A DNA stretch of 59,239 nucleotides from Terriglobales bacterium (GTDB lineage: Bacteria > Acidobacteriota > Terriglobia > Terriglobales > Acidobacteriaceae): positions 1 through 59,239 of the forward strand of contig DASTZZ010000053.1 in NCBI GenBank assembly GCA_035764005.1. The letters run 5' to 3'. Below the pieces are notes generated by a model. The model saw nothing but the letters and a program-made list of their open reading frames with translations. It had not been told where the DNA came from and did no database searches. Of the stretch, positions 26,331 through 35,360 are shown piece by piece; position 1 is the first letter of the stretch; the number at the start of each line of letters is the position of its first letter. The position numbers and the translations under genes are program-made.

Positions 26331-27191
26331 ATGATCAAGCAAGTCACAGTTGTTGGCACTGGCCTTATTGGCGGTTCGCTGGCGTTGGCGCTGCGTCACC
26401 GTGGCATTCGAGTGGTTGGCTCCGATAAGAAGCGTGTCCTGACAAAGGCGCAGGAGATAGGAGCCATCGATGCCGGTGTGGAGAACCCAGCCCGCGCCTG
26501 CGTGGGCAGCGATGTCGTGATCCTGGCCGCGAACGTCGGCGGAATCATAGATTCCATTGAGAATCTTGGTCCGATGCTGCCGCGAAATGTACTTCTTACC
26601 GACGTCGGGAGTACGAAGATCGAGATCCTCAAGCGGGCTAGATCGGTGTTCGGATCGAGCGCGGCATCGCGTTTTCTGGGCGGCCATCCCATGTCGGGCA
26701 AGGAGCATTCGGGAGTTGAGAATGCTGATAGTTCATTGTTTTCGGGCGGCGCATGGATATTTACGCCTGAAGGTGACCAGATCAGCGATCTCGCCCACGA
26801 ATATATTGAGCTCATCGCATCTTTAGGAACCCGCATCATTCATCTGTCTGCGGAGCAGCACGACCGTCTGGTTGCATGGACGAGTCACCTGCCGCAGATG
26901 CTCTCCACCGCATTTGCCGCAGTGCTGCAGGACGAAGCCGAACTGGAGAAGAAGGCGCATGTCACGAGAGCGCAGATGCAGGAAGTCGGCGGACGCTCGC
27001 TCAACGAGATGACCCGCATCGCCGCGAGTCCCTATTCAATGTGGCGGGACATCGCTTTGACCAATGCCGCTAACATCGAAGATGCCATTTTGAAACTCGA
27101 GCAGCGGCTCACGCATATCCGGGAAAATCTCCGCACCCCGGAGCTGCGCGCAGAATTCGAACGTGCGGCCAAATTTAAGAAAACTGATTAG
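26331..27191 (+). CDS. tyrA: Prephenate dehydrogenase
   Basis: This 286-residue enzyme oxidises prephenate to 4-hydroxyphenylpyruvate for Tyr synthesis. It has the NAD-binding VVGTGLIGGSLALALR at residues about 6-21, the catalytic region GGHPMSGKEHSG, and the helical C-terminal domain with HDRLVAWTSHLPQ. There is no ACT domain, so it is the short form. It lies 6 kb from the trp-aroQ-aroF operon and is separately transcribed, ending in a strong hairpin at 27233-27307. Confidence 0.95.
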   Translation: MIKQVTVVGTGLIGGSLALALRHRGIRVVGSDKKRVLTKAQEIGAIDAGVENPARACVGSDVVILAANVGGIIDSIENLGPMLPRNVLLTDVGSTKIEILKRARSVFGSSAASRFLGGHPMSGKEHSGVENADSSLFSGGAWIFTPEGDQISDLAHEYIELIASLGTRIIHLSAEQHDRLVAWTSHLPQMLSTAFAAVLQDEAELEKKAHVTRAQMQEVGGRSLNEMTRIAASPYSMWRDIALTNAANIEDAILKLEQRLTHIRENLRTPELRAEFERAAKFKKTD

Positions 27192-27232
27192 CTACGGATA
27201 ATCGAAAGTACGACCTTCTTAGCGGTCGAATT

Positions 27233-27307
27233 CGCCCGCAGAGGTTTGCTTCGCCCGCTCTCAGTCGATGTTCTGACCGAGAGGCGAAGCAAACCTGCGG
27301 GCGTTTT
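27233..27307. terminator. Strong terminator between tyrA and the exporter permease
   Basis: Arms 27233-27255 and 27283-27303 pair over 21 bases apart from a two-base bulge (ga at 27241-27242). The loop region itself can pair (ctctc with gagag), and a T run follows at 27304-27307. It lies between convergent genes and should stop transcription in both directions. Confidence 0.8.
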
Positions 27308-27324
27308 CATGCTGCATCTGATCA

Positions 27325-28542
27325 TTACTCGAATCGCAATGCCTCAATTGGATCAAGACGCGCAGCTTTACGTGCTGGATAGTAGCCGAATGCGACGCCG
27401 ATTGCCGTCGAGAAGATCACTGCGGCTCCTACCGCCAGCATTGAAACTGACACCGTCCAGTGCAGAACGTAGTTGATCAAAATGGAACTGCCGATTCCCA
27501 CGATAATTCCAACCGCTCCGCCAAGCAGACTGAGTACCACGGACTCCAGCAAGAACTGACGCTGTACGTCCTGTTCGGTCGCACCGATCGCGACGCGCAC
27601 GCCGATTTCTTTCGTTCGCTCGGTGACAGATACCAGCATGATGTTCATGATGCCGATTCCGCCCACGATCAGCGAGACGCCTGCAATCGAAGCCAGCAAC
27701 ATGGTCATTACTTGCGCGGACTGATCGGCGAGTTCAGCTATGTCTGCCAGATTGCGGATGCTGAAATCGTCAGGTGCGCCTGCGCGAATGCGGTGACGAT
27801 CACGCAGAATGGCCGTGATCTGGTCCTGCGCCGCATAGCTTTCCCCCTGTGATTTAGCGGAAACCATGATGTTCCGGAGCCAGTTCTGTCCGGTGATCTT
27901 CTTTTGCAGCGTAGTGATGGGGACGTAGATGCCATCATCCTGATCGCCGCCCATGCCCGAAGTTCCCTTGGCCGTGAGCACACCGACTACAGTGAACGGC
28001 AGGTTACCGGCGCGGATCGTCTGGCCCACCGGATTGCTGTTCCCAAAAAGGTTCTGCCGAACCGTCTCGCCGATTACAGCTACATTGGCTGCGCGGCGCA
28101 CATCGTCCTGACTAAAGGTGTCGCCCTGGCTAAACGCCCAGTCGCGGATATCGAAATACTGAGGCTCGGTCCCCGTAACGGTCGTGGCCCAGTTCTGGTT
28201 TCCGAACACGAGCTGCGTGCTTGCAGACGATACCGGCGCGGCATTCGCTACAGCCGGAGCTTCACTGAGAATCGCCGTCACATCCGAAGACACGAGTGTT
28301 TGCGTGGCGCCAGCACCCAGGTGCGTACCGCCCATGTTCACGCTACCGGCTGAGACATACAGCAGATTCGTGCCCATCGCGGCAATGCGGTCCTGCACCT
28401 CCTTCTGCGCGCCATTGCCGATTCCGACCATGGCGATCACGGCGCCGACTCCGATGATGATTCCCAACATGGTCAGCGCGGATCGCAGCTTGTTGCGAGC
28501 CAGAGCCCGTAGTGCGATCTTCATCGTCTCAAGAAGTTCCAT
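27325..28542 (-). CDS. MacB-type ABC transporter permease
   Basis: This 405-residue protein has the FtsX/MacB plan: a membrane helix near residues 20-45 (SALTMLGIIIGVGAVIAM), a large periplasmic domain (MacB_PCD, about 45-265) and three C-terminal helices (about 280-400) ending in PARKAARLDPIEALRFE. It lacks the fused ATPase of E. coli MacB; the ATPase is the adjacent gene upstream (8-base gap). With the adaptor gene upstream it forms a tripartite-type exporter. No outer-membrane factor is encoded here. Confidence 0.93.
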   Translation of the reverse strand: MELLETMKIALRALARNKLRSALTMLGIIIGVGAVIAMVGIGNGAQKEVQDRIAAMGTNLLYVSAGSVNMGGTHLGAGATQTLVSSDVTAILSEAPAVANAAPVSSASTQLVFGNQNWATTVTGTEPQYFDIRDWAFSQGDTFSQDDVRRAANVAVIGETVRQNLFGNSNPVGQTIRAGNLPFTVVGVLTAKGTSGMGGDQDDGIYVPITTLQKKITGQNWLRNIMVSAKSQGESYAAQDQITAILRDRHRIRAGAPDDFSIRNLADIAELADQSAQVMTMLLASIAGVSLIVGGIGIMNIMLVSVTERTKEIGVRVAIGATEQDVQRQFLLESVVLSLLGGAVGIIVGIGSSILINYVLHWTVSVSMLAVGAAVIFSTAIGVAFGYYPARKAARLDPIEALRFE

Positions 28543-28550
28543 AAGCCACC

Positions 28551-29345
28551 TCAGTCCTCTTCGCTTGTGGGCATTTCTGCCAACACCTGGGCTGCGCTTG
28601 GACGCTGCGCAACCAGTTCATCGCGGCGGACTCGGCCGTCGCGGAAGGTAATTACTCGCTTCGCATACTGCGCGATGTCGGGCTCGTGTGTTACCAGCAC
28701 GATCGTCAGTCCTTCATCGTTGAGCTTCTGCAGGATGCTCATGATCTCGACCGACGTGCGGCTGTCGAGATTGCCCGTGGGTTCGTCAGCCAGCAGAATC
28801 GATGGCTGATTCACCAGAGCGCGAGCAATGGCGACGCGCTGCTGCTGTCCTCCGGACAACTGCGAAGGAAAGTGGTCGAGACGCTCGCCGAGTCCGACCA
28901 TCTCCAACGCTCGTCGCGCGCGCTTCTGCCGTTCTTCAACATCGAGTCGGGCATAAAGCGTTGGCAATTCCACGTTCTCCAACGCGGTCGTACGGGACAG
29001 GAGATTGAATCCCTGGAAGACAAACCCGAGTCGCCGGTTTCGAATTGCCGCCAGTTCCTTTTTGGGAAGCTGTGCGACATTCACTCCGTCGAGAACATAA
29101 TTTCCCGAGGTTGGTCGATCGAGGCAGCCGAGGATGTTCATCAGTGTCGATTTCCCGCTGCCGCTCGAACCCATGATGGCCACGAACTCTCCGTGGCCAA
29201 TGTCCAGGTTGATGCCCCGCAGGGCGTGCACGCGGTTCTCGCCGAGCTGGTAGATCCGGTGCACGTCCTGGATGCTGATCACAGCATCTTGCTTTTCGTT
29301 TGCCGTCGTTCGTTGTTCAAGTTCTGCAAGTATGGTTGCCATCAC
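28551..29345 (-). CDS. MacB-type ABC transporter ATP-binding protein
   Basis: This 264-residue LolD/MacB-type ATPase has Walker [10 protein letters not shown], the Q-loop VFQGFNLL, signature [15 protein letters not shown] and Walker [14 protein letters not shown] with the catalytic Glu. A tail of about 30 residues follows the domain. Two adjacent ATG codons are possible starts (29345 and 29342). It lies 7 bases after the adaptor gene and 8 bases before the permease gene, so all three are one operon. Confidence 0.95.
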   Translation of the reverse strand: MMATILAELEQRTTANEKQDAVISIQDVHRIYQLGENRVHALRGINLDIGHGEFVAIMGSSGSGKSTLMNILGCLDRPTSGNYVLDGVNVAQLPKKELAAIRNRRLGFVFQGFNLLSRTTALENVELPTLYARLDVEERQKRARRALEMVGLGERLDHFPSQLSGGQQQRVAIARALVNQPSILLADEPTGNLDSRTSVEIMSILQKLNDEGLTIVLVTHEPDIAQYAKRVITFRDGRVRRDELVAQRPSAAQVLAEMPTSEED

Positions 29346-29352
29346 AGACCTC

Positions 29353-30675
29353 CTACCGTCCCATCCTGCCGCCGCCTACGCGAGGCGTTGCCGGCGAACT
29401 GCTGGGGCGTGCTGCAGACGCCGAACTCTTGCCGGCGTCCGCCTTCCCGGTCACAAGTTGATCGCCGGTGTTCAGCGCGCCCGCGATCACCTTCGTCACC
29501 GCAGTATTCACGTGATCGGTCAGGCCGCCGGCGATCTGGACCGGAACCAGATTCTTTCCACCTTCGAGCTTCCACACCACCGCCTGCTGCGACTGGCGCC
29601 CCTTACCGGAGGACTGTATGCCGTTGGCTGCAAGAAGTTGTTGCAGCTTGTCGGCGCTCAGGTCGGGCTTGAAGCGCAGCGCAGCATTCGGGACCTCCAA
29701 CGTGTTCTCCGCCTGTGCAACGGGAATGGTCACGTAGGCAGTCATCCCGGGGAAAAGCTTCTGGTCTGGATTGTCGAAGGCGATCACGGTGTCATAGGTC
29801 ACCACGTTCTGCACCGTCGTCGGATTCATGCGCACCTGCTCCACCGTTCCGCGGAATACCTGATTGGGAAATGCGTCCACGGTGAAGGTTGCGGGCTGTC
29901 CGGCGTGGATCTGTCCCACATCGGACTCGTCGGTCTTGGCATAGACGCGCATCTTCGTCAGATCCTGCGCGATGGTGAACAGCGTCGGGGCCTGCAAGGA
30001 TGCGGCCACGGTCTGGCCCACGTCGATGCTGCGCGCCGTCACCGTGCCATCGATGGGTGAGCGGATGATGGTGTGATCAAGATTCGTCTGCGCGACCTTC
30101 ACCGCAGCAAGCTTCTGCGCCACTTGCGCATTGGCCTGCTTCACCGCTGCTGCCGCTGAAGACACACTCGCCTGATCGGACTCAGAAGTCGCTTTGTCGA
30201 TGTCGAGCTGCTGCGCCGCGATTACGCCGTCTTTAGCGAGAGCGTTGCTACGGTCGAATGCTTTCTGAGCCTGCGTCGCCGTGGCTTGTGCCTTCAGCAA
30301 TTCGGCCTTCGAGGCAGCCGCAGTTGCTTGCGCGTTCTGTAAGTCGGCTTGCGCCTGCAGCAGCGCTCCCTGGAAGAGGGCAGGATCGATCTCGGCGATC
30401 ACCTGTCCTTTCTTCACGCGCGTGTTGAAGTCGGCGTTGAGTTTCGAAACGGTGCCGGAGACTTGCGAACCAACTTGAACCGTGGTGACGGCGTCGATGG
30501 TGCCGGTCGCCTGCACAAGCTGACGGATGTCGCCCTGCTGTACCGCCTGCGTTGTGTACATCGGCTTATCGCCGCCGCGTAGCGTAAACGCCGCCATCAC
30601 GGCGACCGCTATCATTAGTGCGAAAATCCCAATCCACTTCCGCTGAATGTGTTTCATTGCCTTTTCCTCTCCCAC
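29353..30675 (-). CDS. Periplasmic adaptor subunit of the MacAB-type exporter
   Basis: This 440-residue membrane-fusion protein has an N-terminal anchor helix (about 11-32), a lipoyl-like domain (VQVGSQVSGTVSKLNADFNTRVKKGQVIAEID), a long alpha-hairpin rich in Ala/Gln/Lys (about 100-205), and beta-barrel plus membrane-proximal domains (about 215-400). A Ser/Ala/Pro/Gly-rich tail ends in RVGGGRMGR. It links the inner-membrane permease to an outer-membrane channel. It is the first gene of the operon and diverges from the response regulator gene at 30836. Confidence 0.93.
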   Translation of the reverse strand: MGEEKAMKHIQRKWIGIFALMIAVAVMAAFTLRGGDKPMYTTQAVQQGDIRQLVQATGTIDAVTTVQVGSQVSGTVSKLNADFNTRVKKGQVIAEIDPALFQGALLQAQADLQNAQATAAASKAELLKAQATATQAQKAFDRSNALAKDGVIAAQQLDIDKATSESDQASVSSAAAAVKQANAQVAQKLAAVKVAQTNLDHTIIRSPIDGTVTARSIDVGQTVAASLQAPTLFTIAQDLTKMRVYAKTDESDVGQIHAGQPATFTVDAFPNQVFRGTVEQVRMNPTTVQNVVTYDTVIAFDNPDQKLFPGMTAYVTIPVAQAENTLEVPNAALRFKPDLSADKLQQLLAANGIQSSGKGRQSQQAVVWKLEGGKNLVPVQIAGGLTDHVNTAVTKVIAGALNTGDQLVTGKADAGKSSASAARPSSSPATPRVGGGRMGR

Positions 30676-30730
30676 GCCTCTTTAGACCCACAGGGGAGAA
30701 GAACGACCGTTAAGACTACGGAAAGTGTAT

Positions 30731-30745
30731 GTAAAGAACTCTAAA
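30731..30745. promoter_or_regulatory. CpxR-box-like direct repeat between exporter and regulator
   Basis: The motif GTAAA-N5-CTAAA (30731-30735 and 30741-30745) has ten-base phasing, as used by OmpR-family regulators, and resembles the GTAAA-N5-GTAAA box of CpxR. It lies in the 160-base gap between the divergent adaptor and response regulator genes, so it could serve both. Confidence 0.4.
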
Positions 30746-30835
30746 GCCCTGATTCCAAATGGCCTGCACTTGCCTCTAACAGGTGTGACTTGTTTAAACT
30801 CCGAAGCAGACGTTTTGGCCGAATCGGCGATCGCT

Positions 30836-31534
30836 ATGGAACGCATCCTCATCGTTGATGACGACGTAGATCTGTTTCAGCTCGTAAAGCAATTTCTGGA
30901 ACCCGAGGGATTCCAGATAGAAGGAGCGCATGACGGCCCGAAAGGCCTGGAACGCGCGCTCTCGGGCGATTACAGCCTGGTCGTGCTCGACGTGATGCTT
31001 CCCGATATGGGAGGGCTCGATGTCCTCCGGAACCTGCGCCAGAAATCCAGTGTTCCCGTCTTGATCCTTACCGCCCGTGGCGAAGACGTGGACAGAATCA
31101 TCGGGCTGGAAATCGGGGCGGACGACTACCTCCCGAAGCCATTTAATCCACGCGAGCTGCTGGCTCGAGTTCGCGCCATTTTGCGCAGATCGCGCGACAC
31201 TGCTCAGCGCGATGCAAACCAAAAAGTGGAAATTGGAGATGTAGAACTGGATCCCGGCACGCGTCGTGTGCAGTCCGCCGGCAAGAGAGTCGAACTCACC
31301 GCAGTTGAGTTCAACCTGCTGGAGCAGTTGCTGCGCTCAGCCGGCCGCGTCGTCGAGCGCGAAGAACTCGCCCAGGAGGTGCTTGGCCGCAAACTCTCTG
31401 CTCTCGATCGCAGCCTCGACGTGCACGTCAGCAACCTGCGCAAGAAGCTCGGGCCGCGATCTGACGGCGAGGATCGCATTAAGACGATTCGCGGAGTCGG
31501 ATACATCTACCCGCTCGAAGGGAATCAGAGCTAG
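30836..31534 (+). CDS. OmpR/CpxR-type response regulator
   Basis: This 232-residue protein has a receiver domain (DDD at 8-10, phosphoacceptor D52, conserved Thr and Lys in ILTARGED and LPKPFNP) and a winged-helix DNA-binding domain (about 130-230) with VELTAVEFNLLEQLL and LDVHVSNLRKKLG. The start is set at the ATG at 30836, since the receiver begins there; an upstream in-frame start at 30725 adds 37 unrelated residues. It is followed by its kinase gene after 3 bases and likely controls the divergent exporter. Confidence 0.92.
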   Translation: MERILIVDDDVDLFQLVKQFLEPEGFQIEGAHDGPKGLERALSGDYSLVVLDVMLPDMGGLDVLRNLRQKSSVPVLILTARGEDVDRIIGLEIGADDYLPKPFNPRELLARVRAILRRSRDTAQRDANQKVEIGDVELDPGTRRVQSAGKRVELTAVEFNLLEQLLRSAGRVVEREELAQEVLGRKLSALDRSLDVHVSNLRKKLGPRSDGEDRIKTIRGVGYIYPLEGNQS

Positions 31535-31537
31535 GCG

Positions 31538-32923
31538 ATGAGGAGCATCTTTCTCAAAATCTTTCTCTGGTTCTGGCTGACGATGGTGCTGGTCGCGCTG
31601 GGGTTCGTATTTGTCTGGAGTCTTGAAAATGATACTGCTCCCTCCCGGCAGTCGCTCACGGCTGATGCGGTTGGGCTCTATGCGTCTTCCGCCGCTCAAG
31701 CGTATGAAGCCGGCGGCAGAGCTGCGGCCGACCAGTCGCTCCAGCATCTACAGCAGAGTTTTGGGATTCGCGCCGCACTGCTCGGCGAGAGGATGCAGAT
31801 GCTTGCGGGTACCCTCGACAGCATTGATCAACAGCTCGCGGCTAGTGCTAACGCGACTGGGCAAACGCAGATCGATATGCGGAGCAATTTCGCTGAAGTT
31901 GCCGCTAACGTGCAAGCTCTTTCAGGCAAAAAGTACGTTTTAATCGCAGAGCTTCCGCGGCGAACTTCAGGACTATTTCGCGGAAGCGCCAGCCAGCAGT
32001 TGCTGCGCTGGGCGATCGCCATGCTCATCTCTGGCCTCGTCTGCTATACGTTGACTCTCTATCTCATCAGGCCCGTGCTGCGTATACGCTCTGCGGCCAG
32101 CAGCATCGCCGGGGGAGACTTCTCCGCACGTGCGGCTCCCACTCTCGCGCACCGACGCGATGAGCTCGGGGATCTGGTTCGCGACTTCAATCGGATGGCG
32201 GAACGAATCGAGCGGCTGATGGATACGCAGCAGCAACTACTGCGCGACATTTCGCACGAACTCCGCTCTCCATTGGCGCGGCTGACGGTTGCCCTTGAGA
32301 TCGCAAGGAAATGGGCAGGCAAAGAGGCGACAGACGCACTCAATCGCATCGAGACGGAATCCGAGCGGCTGAACGAGATGATCGGCAGGCTGCTCACGCT
32401 GGCACGTATCAATTCCCTGGTTGATCCACCACAGCACAGTGCGATTTCGCTCCGTCCATTGCTGGATCAGATTGCACAGGACGCCAACTTTGAAGCATCA
32501 GCCAAGAATTGCCACGTGGAGGTGACCGGAGCGAAGGACTGTGAGATACAAGGCTCACATGAGCTCTTGCACAGTGCCATTGAGAATGTAGTCCGCAATG
32601 CAGTGCGGCACACGCCTCCGGGAAGCACGGTGCGGGCTGATCTGAATTGTGACGGAAAGCGTTCGCGCATCTTGATCTCCGACGAGGGTCCAGGAGTGCC
32701 TGCCGCCGATCTGGAAAAAATATTCCGTCCTTTTTATCGGGTTAGCGATGCCCGCGAGCATCGTTCGGGAGGTACGGGGATCGGTCTCGCCATTACACAG
32801 CAGGTAGCGCGTCTGCACGGCGGTAACGTCAGTGCGCATAACGCGGCTCCGCATGGCTTGATAGTTGAGTTCAATCTGCCTTGCTCTACAACGGCGAAGC
32901 AGTTCGTCATCTCCCCGAGCTAG
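31538..32923 (+). CDS. CpxA-type sensor histidine kinase
   Basis: This 461-residue kinase has an N-terminal helix (about 5-27), a periplasmic domain (about 28-145), a second helix (about 155-180, LLRWAIAMLISGLVCYTLTLY), HAMP, HisKA with ISHELRSPLARL, and HATPase_c (NAVRHTPPGS, SDEGPGVP, GGTGIGLAI). It forms a two-component pair with the regulator gene 3 bases upstream. The stimulus is likely an envelope or drug signal, given the divergent exporter; that is inference. Confidence 0.92.
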   Translation: MRSIFLKIFLWFWLTMVLVALGFVFVWSLENDTAPSRQSLTADAVGLYASSAAQAYEAGGRAAADQSLQHLQQSFGIRAALLGERMQMLAGTLDSIDQQLAASANATGQTQIDMRSNFAEVAANVQALSGKKYVLIAELPRRTSGLFRGSASQQLLRWAIAMLISGLVCYTLTLYLIRPVLRIRSAASSIAGGDFSARAAPTLAHRRDELGDLVRDFNRMAERIERLMDTQQQLLRDISHELRSPLARLTVALEIARKWAGKEATDALNRIETESERLNEMIGRLLTLARINSLVDPPQHSAISLRPLLDQIAQDANFEASAKNCHVEVTGAKDCEIQGSHELLHSAIENVVRNAVRHTPPGSTVRADLNCDGKRSRILISDEGPGVPAADLEKIFRPFYRVSDAREHRSGGTGIGLAITQQVARLHGGNVSAHNAAPHGLIVEFNLPCSTTAKQFVISPS

Positions 32924-33050
32924 GACTCATCTGAGTCATGGGAATAGAATGCCCGGTCAGAGTTGACTCTATTGTTTGCCAAGGTACCGGCCTACAGGTA
33001 TGCGGCAGCTTTGCGCCGGCATTCACGCGGCGCAGTTCTAGAATTGCGAA

Positions 33051-35348
33051 ATGCTCAAAGTCTGGATTTCGCAAGGCAAATGCGCTCCCCTCATTTGCTT
33101 GATTGGTCTCTGCTGTATTTTGCAGGCGAGCAGTTTGAGAACGCCCAAGGATCCAGAAAATCGAGAGCACGCGCCAACTCATGCGACAGCTCATAGTGCA
33201 TTGCCCTTGGGGCAAGGCGATTTCTTTCCGGTTGCAGTCTGGTACAGCGGCGGCAAAGCTCGTGCTCCAATGCTCGAAGCCATTACGCCGGATTCGCCAC
33301 GATTGTGGAGAGCGGATCTGCTCAAAATCAAGAATCTCGGATTCAACACTGTTCGCACATGGGTGGAGTGGAATGTCGGCGAGCCGCGTGAAGGCGAGTA
33401 TCACCTGGAGAATCTGGATCTTCTGTTGCGCCTCGCGAATGAAGTGGGACTGAAAGTTATCGTGCAGGTCTATGTGGATTCGGCGCCGGAGTGGGTTGGC
33501 GAGAAGTATCCAGACGGTCATTATGCCGCGCAGGATGAGCAACCGATTCCATCGCAAGCCGCGCCTGGATACTGCTTCGATCACGTCGGAGTGCGCAAAG
33601 CAGTGCTCGCATTTTTTCAGGAGGTCGCTCGCCATGCTTCAGCGAGTCCGGCGTTTTATGCGTGGGACCTGTGGAGCGAGCCGGCAGCGCTCAACTGGGC
33701 TCGCATTGGGTACAAAGCCGAGCCGATGTTCTGTTATTGCCCAAGCAGTCTGGCGCGATTTCGCGAGTGGCTGAAAACGAAATATGGTTCTCTCGATCGC
33801 CTCAATCAAGCCTGGCATCGAACCTTCACCGATTGGAAGCAGGTCGAGCCGCCCCGTTTTGGAACGATCCTCACTTATTCCGATTTCATGGATTGGCGCG
33901 TCTACTACGGCGACAAGCTGGCAGAAGACTTGAAGATGCGCAACGAGGCAGTGAAGGCAATCGATCCGCAGCATCTGACGACCAGCCACGCGCCCAACCC
34001 TTCGCCGCTGGTGCGCACGCTGGCTGACCCTTACGATCCCAGCGACGACTATCTCATGAAAAACTCGGTCGATTACTTCGGCACCAGCTTTTATCCAAAG
34101 CTCACGTCAGTCGATCGCAATTGGACGCTACAGCGGCAAGCTCTTGCCATGGACCTGACCAACAGCATCACCGGCGGACGCGGTTTCTACGTCGGCGAGC
34201 TGCAGAGCGGATACGGTGTACACGGGACGATCATCGGTTCGCCAGTCACATCGAGTGACTTCGACATGTGGACCTGGGGGATGGTGGCGCGCGGCGCTCG
34301 CGCCATTAACTTCTATGCCTTTTACCCGATGAATGCCGGATACGAATCCGGCGGCTATGGCCTGATCAACCTCGACGGAACACTTACGGAACGCGGCATT
34401 CATGCCGGCGAGATTGCCAAGCGCATACAAGAAAATTCCGATCTGCTTCTGCGATCGCGTCTGCAGCCGGCAGAAGCGGCCGTCATCTTCAATCCTCTGG
34501 TTCCCCTCTTGGGAGGATATGACGAGCAGGGAAGCCGGACTGCAATCCATCAGGCGGTTGCGGGATACCACCGGATGTTCTTCGAACGCAATCTGCCGCT
34601 CGACATCCTCAGCTCGCGCGAACTAAGCCAGACCGTGTTGCAGAGATACAAGCTCGTCATCGTGCCGTATCCGCTCATGATGACGAAGGACGAAGCGAAC
34701 GTTCTGCTGCAGTACGTCAAAGACGGCGGACATATGTTTGTAGAAGCCCGTCCCGGCTGGGTCGATGACCGCGGTCAGGCCGAGCCGAAGATTCCAGGGT
34801 TCGGGTGGGACGAGATGCTTGGCGTTCGCGAGCAAGAGCTAGTTCCTGGGAAGGAATTCACCCTCACGTGGAGAGATCAGGAATTTAAGGCGATGACATT
34901 TCTTGAACGCTTTGCCGTAGTGAATCACTCAGCAAAGCCGGTCGCATACAGCACAGACGGGACTCCAGTGGCCTTTGAAAACAGTTTCGGAAAGGGAAGC
35001 ACGATCATCATCGGGAGCTTCGTAGGTCAGGAGAACTATCGCGAACCGATCGATATGCATCCTCTTGGTGAGATTCTCGCCCGCTGGGCAAATTTAAACG
35101 CGCCTGCACTTCGCGCACCTGCTCTGCTGGAGTTGCGGGAAATGCAGGCTGATAACGGTGGCTTTGTGTTCTTCTTTAATCACGCGGCAAAGCCTGCGAA
35201 AGTCGAGTTCACCCGAGCATTGCCAAAGCCAGCATCGCGCATTCGCGAACTTACCAGCGGCGCTGTGGAGCAAGCGACAACCTCGACGCTGAACCTCGAG
35301 ACGGAAGTGCCCGCCGAGAGTGTCAGGATTTATCGAATTGATTACTAA
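33051..35348 (+). CDS. GH42-like beta-galactosidase, secreted
   Basis: This 765-residue protein has an N-terminal hydrophobic segment (about 12-28) likely to be a signal peptide, then a GH42-type TIM barrel: the RADLLKIKNLGFNTVRTWVEWN opening, the acid/base Glu in AWDLWSEPAA and the nucleophile Glu in FYVGELQSGYG. The middle part (about 470-680) is the trimerisation/flavodoxin-like domain and the end a small beta domain. It should cleave beta-galactosides outside the cytoplasm. The start may be later, but the hydrophobic leader supports this one. No transporter gene is adjacent. Confidence 0.87.
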   Translation: MLKVWISQGKCAPLICLIGLCCILQASSLRTPKDPENREHAPTHATAHSALPLGQGDFFPVAVWYSGGKARAPMLEAITPDSPRLWRADLLKIKNLGFNTVRTWVEWNVGEPREGEYHLENLDLLLRLANEVGLKVIVQVYVDSAPEWVGEKYPDGHYAAQDEQPIPSQAAPGYCFDHVGVRKAVLAFFQEVARHASASPAFYAWDLWSEPAALNWARIGYKAEPMFCYCPSSLARFREWLKTKYGSLDRLNQAWHRTFTDWKQVEPPRFGTILTYSDFMDWRVYYGDKLAEDLKMRNEAVKAIDPQHLTTSHAPNPSPLVRTLADPYDPSDDYLMKNSVDYFGTSFYPKLTSVDRNWTLQRQALAMDLTNSITGGRGFYVGELQSGYGVHGTIIGSPVTSSDFDMWTWGMVARGARAINFYAFYPMNAGYESGGYGLINLDGTLTERGIHAGEIAKRIQENSDLLLRSRLQPAEAAVIFNPLVPLLGGYDEQGSRTAIHQAVAGYHRMFFERNLPLDILSSRELSQTVLQRYKLVIVPYPLMMTKDEANVLLQYVKDGGHMFVEARPGWVDDRGQAEPKIPGFGWDEMLGVREQELVPGKEFTLTWRDQEFKAMTFLERFAVVNHSAKPVAYSTDGTPVAFENSFGKGSTIIIGSFVGQENYREPIDMHPLGEILARWANLNAPALRAPALLELREMQADNGGFVFFFNHAAKPAKVEFTRALPKPASRIRELTSGAVEQATTSTLNLETEVPAESVRIYRIDY

Positions 35349-35360
35349 TTGGAATATCAG

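Noticed and set aside
28686-29672. Long frame antisense to the ABC ATPase and adaptor genes
   Set aside because: The opposite strand encodes clear Walker and signature motifs; this frame shows none.
32926-32939. Short palindrome gactca-tc-tgagtc after the kinase gene
   Set aside because: Only six paired bases and no T run; too weak to call a terminator or operator.
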